From assembly GCA_001802565.1 (NCBI GenBank), contig MGYS01000090.1, positions 112,220 through 153,670 on the forward strand: 41,451 nucleotides of DNA. Direction: 5' to 3'. The position numbers and the translations under genes were made by a program. The stretch comes from Gammaproteobacteria bacterium RIFCSPLOWO2_02_FULL_57_10. Its GTDB lineage: Bacteria; Pseudomonadota; Gammaproteobacteria; Pseudomonadales; Pseudohongiellaceae. Below, one piece after another: positions 16,556-22,784 of this stretch; position 1 is the first letter of the stretch, and every line of letters begins with the position of its first letter. The notes under the pieces are model-generated. The model did no database searches, was not told the origin of the DNA, and was given only the letters and a program-made list of their open reading frames with translations.

Positions 16556-16694
16556 TGTGTGAACTTAGAATAAATGTACTGTCCGCAGTATAGATTTCAT
16601 GAATAGGCGCTTAAATGGTGTGAATATGGGCAGATATCACTTTTTCATTTTAAACAAAGTGTTGGCAGCATAAGTCAACCGATTCAAGCAACAC

Positions 16695-16711
16695 TGTACC
16701 GTTATGAAACG
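16695..16711. promoter_or_regulatory. Putative NtrC-like activator site 3 (dyad)
   Basis: TGTACCG-TTA-TGAAACG has a strong right half (6/7 to TGAAACA) and a weak left half. Its centre is about 94 bp upstream of the -24 GG of the promoter at 16795-16809, paralleling the distal site of the minus-strand promoter. The 332-bp gap 16519-16850 otherwise holds the VTT dyad, site 4 and the promoter. Confidence 0.5.
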
Positions 16712-16716
16712 CGCAC

Positions 16717-16733
16717 TGTTTCAGTTCAGAACA
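16717..16733. promoter_or_regulatory. Putative NtrC-like activator site 4 (dyad)
   Basis: TGTTTCA-GTT-CAGAACA has a perfect left half (7/7) and a weaker right half (4/7). It is extended by an outer ACTGTT...AACAGT symmetry. Its centre is about 72 bp upstream of the -24 GG, 22 bp from site 3. Confidence 0.55.
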
Positions 16734-16794
16734 GTAATGCATGATTTTCCGGTTCTGCCTCGCCCAACGGCTTAATTTAAAACAGGTTTGTGAT

Positions 16795-16809
16795 TGGCGT
16801 GGATATTGC
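16795..16809 (+). promoter_or_regulatory. Sigma-54 (-24/-12) promoter of the permease gene upstream of ntrC
   Basis: TGGCGTG-GATA-TTGC has the invariant GG and GC separated by exactly 10 bases and a complete TTGC box; compared with TGGCACG-N4-TTGC only two bases differ. Transcription would start about 12 bp after the GC, leaving a leader of about 30 nt before the ATG at 16851. Confidence 0.75.
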
Positions 16810-16850
16810 GACAGATGGGTATCTACCAGATCCCATCAAGAGGACACCCG

Positions 16851-19241
16851 ATGAATTTCACCAGACAACTGTGGCGACAGTTCAAGGCCGACAAGACATT
16901 GTCGGCGATCAACATAATCGGGCTGACAGTCGCGATCACCTGCGCGCTGGTGATATTCAACTACGTCAGTTATCACTTGTCATTCGACAAATTCCACCGG
17001 GACTCAGACAGGATTCATCGTCTGTTGACGCTGGACACCAATCAGCCTGAGCTCCCTCCGTCCACCATGACCACGAATGCACTGGTTCCCGCTATCCGCG
17101 AAGCGATTCCCGAGGTGGAGGCGATCACGCGGTTCATGTATTCGTTGTCGGTTGTATTCCGGCTCGAAGACCGGGTGCATGTCCTGGACTCGGCGTTCCT
17201 GGCGGACCCGGAATTCTTCCAGGTGTTCAGCTTTCCACTGAAAAACGGAGTAAGCGGTGAGATTCTGGATGAACCCAACACGGTGATTCTGTCGCAAAGG
17301 TTTGCGACTCAGATGTTTGGAGACGAGGAACCTGTCGGAAAGAATCTGCGGGTGTTCAACACCCGTGATATGCGGGTGATTGGAATTCTTGAAGATATTC
17401 CGGCCAATTCGCACTTGCAGACCGACGCCATCATCTCCATTCGAGCTGATCCGAATCTGAATACAGAGAGGATGGAAGCCATGCAGAATTCCTGGTTGAC
17501 CATTTTCATGAATGCCTATCTGAAACTGCATGACGGGAGTGATCCTGCAGTGGTTGAGGAAAAGATCAAGCAGCTGATGCGAGAGCGTGAAGAGTCGGGC
17601 TATATAACGACAGAGATGCAATCACTTCACGATATACATCTGCACTCGTCCAACCTCGGCCCCTTTGCGCCGGATGCGGGAAAGGAAGACGTTCGCAAGA
17701 TCTTCGTCCTGATAAGTGTTGCCATCTTGCTGCTGGTGATCGCTGTCTGCAACTTCATCAATCTTGCAACCGCGCGGGCTGTCTCGCGAGCGAAGGAGGT
17801 CGGGGTTCGCAAGATTGCGGGCGCGCATCGCTGGCAGCTCGCTGGACAATTCTTTGCAGAATCCCTGGCATTGATAGCTGTCGCCAGCGCCCTCAGTCTT
17901 TGTCTGGTTGAAGTGCTGTCGCCGTGGATATCAATCGCGGGAATCGAACATCCGCTGGTCTATCTTTTCTCCGATGCGACGAGGGTGCTGATCGCCTTCA
18001 GTAGTCTGACTGCTGTGGCTTTTCTGGCAGCGTTCTATCCTGCGATTGTCCTGAGCTCCCAGAGAACCAGTGCCGCATTGAAAGGCAACTACGCGAAGAG
18101 CGCGACAGGGACAGCGACACGGAAATCGCTGATCGTGGTGCAGTTCACGATCTCCACCGCCGTGATGATCGTGTTGCTGGTCATCAATGCCCAGATTGGG
18201 TTTCTGCAGGATCAGGATCTTGGTTTTGAACCCGAAGGTCTGGTGCATGTCGATTTCAGCGACTCATCGATGTGGCAACAGTATGATGTGCTGGCGAATG
18301 AGCTGAACAACATCCCGCAGATTGAATCATTCACCACCAGCAGCTTTCTGCCAAGCCAGGGCGACTGGGGCAAAAGTGAGTTCGCATCGCTGGAAGGTGC
18401 TCGCGCAGGCTCCGGGGTGCTGGTGAATACGGCCGAAGTGAATGCGTCCTTCCTGCGCACCTACAGTACCAGCCTGCTGATGGGACAGGACTTCAACGAC
18501 GACATGGCCAATTCCGAGCTGAACCCTGTCATCGTGAATCAGGCCGCTGTCGCTCTCTATCAATGGAGTGACACCCCAATTGGAAAAACGCTGCGCATGC
18601 GTGATGGCACCGACCACACCATTGTGGGAGTAACGGAAGATGTGCGGTTTGGTGGACTGCAGAACGTTGTAGAGCCACTGGTCTTGCACTACCAGCAAGA
18701 GGCAACCTGGGTACTGGCCGTACGAATGGGTCCGGAGAACTTGGCGACAGGCCTGGCTGCGCTGCAGGCGGCGTGGGAGAAGGTCTATCCGGAATATCAG
18801 TTCGAGTACGGCATGCTCAGCGACAACATTGCAGGATTGCTCGGTGAGCAGGTGGAGTTTGCCGCGCAGCTCTTCCAGTCGACGTTCATTGCGATATTCA
18901 TTGCATGTCTGGGGTTGTATGGACATGCCGTGTTCAGTGCCCACCAGAACGCCAGGGAAGTGGGTATTCGGAAAGTCTTTGGCGCAACTGCCACCGACAT
19001 TCTGCAGTTGCTGGTCAAGGATTATGGCGTCCTGATACTGATCGCCAACGCGATTGCCTGGCCGATAGCACTCTACCTTTTGAATCTGTGGTTATCGGAA
19101 TTCAGCGAGCGGATTGATGCAGATATCTGGTACTTCGTGCAGGCAGCGCTGATCATCGTTTCAATCGCGGCGCTCACCGTATCGGTCAAAATGAAGCAGG
19201 TGATGGGGACCAACCCTGTCAAAGTGTTGCGCTACGAGTGA
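16851..19241 (+). CDS. MacB-like ABC exporter permease, double FtsX (permease 3)
   Basis: The 796-residue double-FtsX permease starts MNFTRQLWRQFKADKTLSAINIIGL. ATG 16851 is chosen because AGAGGA lies about 8 bp upstream, the homologous N-termini begin here, and a longer TTG-started frame would overlap the sigma-54 element. It has a first helix, a periplasmic domain, an FtsX unit (INLATARAVSRAKEVGVRKIAGAH), a second helix-periplasmic domain (RKSLIVVQFTISTAVMIVLLV) and a final FtsX unit (AREVGIRKVFGATATDILQLL), ending NPVKVLRYE. No ATPase is next to it, so it must borrow one of the two encoded in the locus. It is followed after 108 bp by the ntrC-type gene. Confidence 0.92.
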   Translation: MNFTRQLWRQFKADKTLSAINIIGLTVAITCALVIFNYVSYHLSFDKFHRDSDRIHRLLTLDTNQPELPPSTMTTNALVPAIREAIPEVEAITRFMYSLSVVFRLEDRVHVLDSAFLADPEFFQVFSFPLKNGVSGEILDEPNTVILSQRFATQMFGDEEPVGKNLRVFNTRDMRVIGILEDIPANSHLQTDAIISIRADPNLNTERMEAMQNSWLTIFMNAYLKLHDGSDPAVVEEKIKQLMREREESGYITTEMQSLHDIHLHSSNLGPFAPDAGKEDVRKIFVLISVAILLLVIAVCNFINLATARAVSRAKEVGVRKIAGAHRWQLAGQFFAESLALIAVASALSLCLVEVLSPWISIAGIEHPLVYLFSDATRVLIAFSSLTAVAFLAAFYPAIVLSSQRTSAALKGNYAKSATGTATRKSLIVVQFTISTAVMIVLLVINAQIGFLQDQDLGFEPEGLVHVDFSDSSMWQQYDVLANELNNIPQIESFTTSSFLPSQGDWGKSEFASLEGARAGSGVLVNTAEVNASFLRTYSTSLLMGQDFNDDMANSELNPVIVNQAAVALYQWSDTPIGKTLRMRDGTDHTIVGVTEDVRFGGLQNVVEPLVLHYQQEATWVLAVRMGPENLATGLAALQAAWEKVYPEYQFEYGMLSDNIAGLLGEQVEFAAQLFQSTFIAIFIACLGLYGHAVFSAHQNAREVGIRKVFGATATDILQLLVKDYGVLILIANAIAWPIALYLLNLWLSEFSERIDADIWYFVQAALIIVSIAALTVSVKMKQVMGTNPVKVLRYE

Positions 19242-19287
19242 CACGGTATCTCTCCATAGGAACCACATCGCCCACTCACCATTACAG

Positions 19288-19304
19288 TGTTCCATTCTGA
19301 AACA
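19288..19304. promoter_or_regulatory. Putative NtrC-like site 5 (best dyad) before the regulator gene
   Basis: TGTTCCA-TTC-TGAAACA is the best copy of the dyad (6/7 and 7/7). It lies 46 bp before the regulator start and only 3 bp upstream of a sigma-54-like element. That is too close for classical looping activation, so autorepression or a modulating role is more likely. Confidence 0.6.
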
Positions 19305-19306
19305 AT

Positions 19307-19321
19307 CGGCGCTAGCATTGC
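19307..19321 (+). promoter_or_regulatory. Possible sigma-54 promoter of the ntrC-ntrB pair
   Basis: CGGCGC-TAGCA-TTGC has GG and GC 10 bases apart and a complete TTGC, but two mismatches in the -24 box. The ATG at 19350 follows 28 bp later. It is weaker than the other two sigma-54 elements, and read-through from permease 3 could also express the pair. Confidence 0.45.
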
Positions 19322-19349
19322 CCGATCACATTTCAGCAGGAACTCCATA

Positions 19350-20729
19350 ATGACAACAAGAACAGGCGGCAACCTCCTCGTCGTCGACGACGACCGCGAC
19401 GTGCTGCTCTCCGCGCAGATGATCCTCAAGCGCGAGTTCGCCAGCGTGCGCTGCCTGTCCAATCCTTCCGGGCTCAGCGACGAACTCGCCGCCTTCCCAC
19501 CCGACCTCGTTCTGCTGGACATGAACTTCACACGCGGCATGACCAGCGGTGACGAGGGGCTCTACTGGCTGCAGAAGATCAAGGAGACTGATCCTGGCAT
19601 TCAGGTGGTGATGTCCACGGCCTATGGTGAGATCGATCTTGCGGTGCGGGCGATCAAGCTCGGCGCCGCCGACTTCGTGCAGAAGCCGTGGGTCAACGAG
19701 AAGCTGGTGGCGACACTGCGCACTTGCCTGAAGCTGGGCGAATCCCATCGCCGCATCGAGCAGTTACAGCACACGCAGCAGGCACTCAGCGAGGAGATAG
19801 GGCGCGGATTCGCGGCGCTGATTGGCGAGTGCGAGTCCTTTGCGGTCGTGCGTTCGCTGATCGATCGCGTCGCTGCCACCGATGCCAACGTGTTGATCAC
19901 GGGCGAGAACGGCACTGGCAAGGATCTGGTCGCCCACGCCATTCATAACAAGTCTCTGCGGGCCAGTGGACCAATGATCTCGGTGGATATCGGCGCCATT
20001 CCAGCCACGCTGTTCGAGTCTGAGATGTTTGGTCACAACAAGGGTGCGTTTACCGACGCACGTGAGAATCGACCAGGCAAATTCGAACTGGCGACAGGTG
20101 GCACTCTGTTCCTCGATGAGATCGGCAATCTGGACGCTAACACGCAGGCGAAGCTGCTGCGCGCGCTGGAGTCGCGCACGATCACGCGAGTGGGTGGACA
20201 GAAACCCACTCCTATCGACATTCGCCTGATCTGTGCCACCAACGCGTCGGTACCCGATCTCTCGAATCCGGATGTATTTCGCCGCGATCTGCTCTACCGC
20301 ATCAACACAGTGGAAATCCGGCTGCCATCACTGCGCGAGCGTGCTGCGGACATTCCTCTTTTGCTCGAACATTATCGCGACATCTTCGCGCGCAAATACA
20401 ATCGCCCCGAAGCCAGTATTCCGAAAGCCACTGCCACGAAGCTGCAGTCCTACGATTGGCCGGGCAACGTGCGCGAACTGAAGCACGCGGTGGAGCGCGC
20501 CATCATCATTTCTTCCGAAGCGAAACTCACGGTGGAGGATTTCCTGATTGGCACCCGCGTGCAGGAAGAACCGGCGGGAAGCCTGAATCTCGCGGAGCTG
20601 GAAAGGAATGCCATCCGCAATGCGATTCGGCAGTGCGAAGGCAATCTCACACAGGTGGCGAAACTGCTCGGGCTCGGCAGGACGACGCTGTATCGGAAGA
20701 TGGAGAAATATGAACTCGTTGATCAGTAG
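19350..20729 (+). CDS. NtrC-family sigma-54-dependent response regulator
   Basis: The 459-residue protein has a receiver domain (about 8-125; acidic pocket DDD 13-15, phosphoacceptor D57 in LLDMNF, K112 in QKPW). The AAA+ domain follows with Walker A GENGTGKD (185-192), the sigma-54 contact loop as GAFTDA (232-237, usually GAFTGA) and Walker B LFLDEIG (253-259). A Fis-type helix-turn-helix (about 420-455, LTQVAKLLGLGRTTLYRKM) ends it. ATG 19350 is chosen over an upstream codon because AGGA precedes it and the receiver domain begins there. It should activate sigma-54 promoters when phosphorylated by the kinase encoded immediately downstream (overlapping genes). Likely targets are the ABC units here, since they carry sigma-54 elements and a shared dyad. 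Confidence 0.95.
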   Translation: MTTRTGGNLLVVDDDRDVLLSAQMILKREFASVRCLSNPSGLSDELAAFPPDLVLLDMNFTRGMTSGDEGLYWLQKIKETDPGIQVVMSTAYGEIDLAVRAIKLGAADFVQKPWVNEKLVATLRTCLKLGESHRRIEQLQHTQQALSEEIGRGFAALIGECESFAVVRSLIDRVAATDANVLITGENGTGKDLVAHAIHNKSLRASGPMISVDIGAIPATLFESEMFGHNKGAFTDARENRPGKFELATGGTLFLDEIGNLDANTQAKLLRALESRTITRVGGQKPTPIDIRLICATNASVPDLSNPDVFRRDLLYRINTVEIRLPSLRERAADIPLLLEHYRDIFARKYNRPEASIPKATATKLQSYDWPGNVRELKHAVERAIIISSEAKLTVEDFLIGTRVQEEPAGSLNLAELERNAIRNAIRQCEGNLTQVAKLLGLGRTTLYRKMEKYELVDQ

Positions 20730-22077
20730 CATGAGAGGACACCGTGGTCAGGCAATCCTCTGCGTCGGTCTGTTGCTGCTCGCGATCTTCTTGTTCTGCC
20801 ACAGCATCCTGAGCACGGAATGGGTTGGCACACCGATCCTGTGTGGATTCGTCATCGTGATACTCACGTTAAATCTGATGCGCATGACCGAGCGCAGCAA
20901 CGAGAACTTCACGCAATTCATCAACAACATTTCCCACAACGACTTCTCCAGTACGACGTCGCACTCGAATGCGGAAAGCACGGCACAGAGATTTGTGGAC
21001 GCACAGAGAACGCTGTTGGAGAAGTATCGCAAGCTGAAGGCCGACCGATCGGCCCAACACGAGTACCTGCACCTGGTTGTGGAGCACGTGGACACCGCGC
21101 TGGTGTGTTTCGATGAAACTGGCAATATTGAAATCATCAATCAGGCTGCCAAAGATCTGTTGAAGAGTCGCTACATCAACACACTTGCCAGAATCGAGTC
21201 ACTCAGTCCCGCTTTGGGAGATGCGCTGCAGCAGTTGAAAGCTGGCGAGAATCGCGTGCTGAAAATCAATATCGGCAGTGATAGCGTCCAATTGATCCTC
21301 GCAGCGACGGAGTTTCGCCTTCTCGACCGCGAACACAAGCTGGTTTCCATGCAAAACATCCAGTCAGCCCTTGATGAAAAGGAGATTGAAAGCTGGCAGA
21401 AGCTGATCAAGGTGTTGACCCACGAAATCATGAATTCGATGACACCGATTGTCTCTCTCAGCAACCACCTTGAGAGCGTGGTGCAGGAAGGGGAAGTCAC
21501 AGACAGAGGAGTAACTACCGACGCGGATCAGTACCGGGATATTGTTCAGGGAATCGAGACCATTGCCGCACGCAGTCAGGGCCTGTTGCGATTCGTGCAG
21601 GCGTATCGGTCATTGAGCAACCTGCCGACTCCTGTCCTGACGGATGTCGACGTGCAGAATCTGTTCCAGCGCATGGCTACACTGTTGGAAGAGCGCTTTA
21701 CCAACGCGGGGATCGCTTTTCAATTCAATGTGAAACCGCAGACGCTGAGCGTGGTAGCTGACATCAATCTGATTGAACAGATCCTGCTGAACCTTCTCAA
21801 CAATGCGATTGACGCTGTTGACGGGAGAAGTGAGCCCCGCATCGAACTGACGGCATTCAAACACGAGCATGGCAGGACGATCATTCAGGTCGCAGATAAC
21901 GGCTGCGGCATCGGCAAAGATCAGATCGATAACATCTTCACGCCTTTCTTCACCACGAAGGAAACAGGCACGGGAGTGGGGCTGAGTCTTTCGCGACAGC
22001 TCGCCCGTCTAAATCATGCGTCATTGACAGTCAGCAGTGTGGAAGGCAAAGGCAGCCGCTTTCAGTTGCTGTTCTAA
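20710..22077 (+). CDS. NtrB-type sensor histidine kinase, intramembrane-sensing layout
   Basis: The 455-residue kinase has two membrane helices (about 12-32 and 42-57) separated by only about 8-10 residues. A PAS-like region follows (about 120-220), then the dimerisation/phosphoacceptor segment (H238 in LTHEIMNSMTP) and the ATP-binding domain with N-box NLLNNAIDAV, DNGCGIG, FTPFFTTKE and TGVGLSLSR. It should phosphorylate D57 of the upstream regulator. GGAG before ATG 20710 supports that start, giving a 20-bp overlap with the regulator gene; ATG 20731 is the alternative. With almost no periplasmic domain, it likely senses membrane state, a cytoplasmic ligand through PAS, or a partner permease. 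Its TAA overlaps the stop of the convergent ATPase gene. Confidence 0.94.
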   Translation: MNSLISSMRGHRGQAILCVGLLLLAIFLFCHSILSTEWVGTPILCGFVIVILTLNLMRMTERSNENFTQFINNISHNDFSSTTSHSNAESTAQRFVDAQRTLLEKYRKLKADRSAQHEYLHLVVEHVDTALVCFDETGNIEIINQAAKDLLKSRYINTLARIESLSPALGDALQQLKAGENRVLKINIGSDSVQLILAATEFRLLDREHKLVSMQNIQSALDEKEIESWQKLIKVLTHEIMNSMTPIVSLSNHLESVVQEGEVTDRGVTTDADQYRDIVQGIETIAARSQGLLRFVQAYRSLSNLPTPVLTDVDVQNLFQRMATLLEERFTNAGIAFQFNVKPQTLSVVADINLIEQILLNLLNNAIDAVDGRSEPRIELTAFKHEHGRTIIQVADNGCGIGKDQIDNIFTPFFTTKETGTGVGLSLSRQLARLNHASLTVSSVEGKGSRFQLLF

Positions 22078-22748
22078 GTTTCACTCACGATCCTCCCATC
22101 CAGCACCCGCACCATTCGTTTCCCCACCGCCGCATCCTCCGGCGAGTGTGTCACCATCACGATCGTTGTGCCTTCCTCATTCAACTTGCCCAGAATATTC
22201 ATCACCTCGGCACCGTGCTCGCTGTCGAGGTTACCGGTGGGTTCGTCCGCAAGGATCATGTTCGGCGAATTCACAATCGCTCGTGCCACCGCAACACGCT
22301 GCTGCTGACCACCGGAAAGCTGCTGCGGAAAATGTTTCATGCGGTGCGCCATGTTCATCTTGTCGAGCACTGCTTCCACTTTCTTCTTACGCTCGGGGGC
22401 AGGTGTCTTCGTGTAGATCAGTGGCAGCTCCACGTTCTCGTACACCGTCAGCTCATCAATGAGATTGAAACTCTGGAACACAAAACCGATGTTCTGCTTG
22501 CGCAGCATCGCGCGCTGGCGCTCGGAGTAGGACGAGACTTCTTCGTCGAGAAACCAGTACTTGCCGCCGTCAGGATTGTCGATCAGGCCGAGGATATTCA
22601 GCAGCGTGGATTTGCCGCAACCGGACGGGCCCATGATGGACGTGAACTCGCCCTTCTCGATGGTGAGGTTGATGGAGTCCAGCGCAGTGGTTTCCACTTC
22701 GTCGGTGCGGAACAGTTTCGAGAGTCCTTCTGTTCTGATGATAGCCAT
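22074..22748 (-). CDS. LolD/MacB-like ABC transporter ATPase (copy B)
   Basis: The 224-residue ATPase has the same motifs as copy A: GPSGCGKST, LSGGQQQR, MILADEPTGNLDS and VTHSPE. It differs at four internal residues plus the N-terminal MA and the missing C-terminal DS. Many third-codon positions differ between the copies, so the duplication is old relative to the protein conservation, or selection has kept the protein fixed. It lies 36 bp downstream of the permease at 22785-25250 and is probably co-transcribed with it. Its stop codon overlaps the last bases of the convergent histidine kinase gene (22074-22077). Confidence 0.95.
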   Translation of the reverse strand: MAIIRTEGLSKLFRTDEVETTALDSINLTIEKGEFTSIMGPSGCGKSTLLNILGLIDNPDGGKYWFLDEEVSSYSERQRAMLRKQNIGFVFQSFNLIDELTVYENVELPLIYTKTPAPERKKKVEAVLDKMNMAHRMKHFPQQLSGGQQQRVAVARAIVNSPNMILADEPTGNLDSEHGAEVMNILGKLNEEGTTIVMVTHSPEDAAVGKRMVRVLDGRIVSET

Positions 22749-22784
22749 GCCCTTCTATCCTGATTGTTCTCGTTATGTTGATTG

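Noticed and set aside
16794-16850. TTG-started extension of permease 3
   Set aside because: It would overlap the -24/-12 element, and AGAGGA precedes the internal ATG at 16851 where homologous proteins begin.
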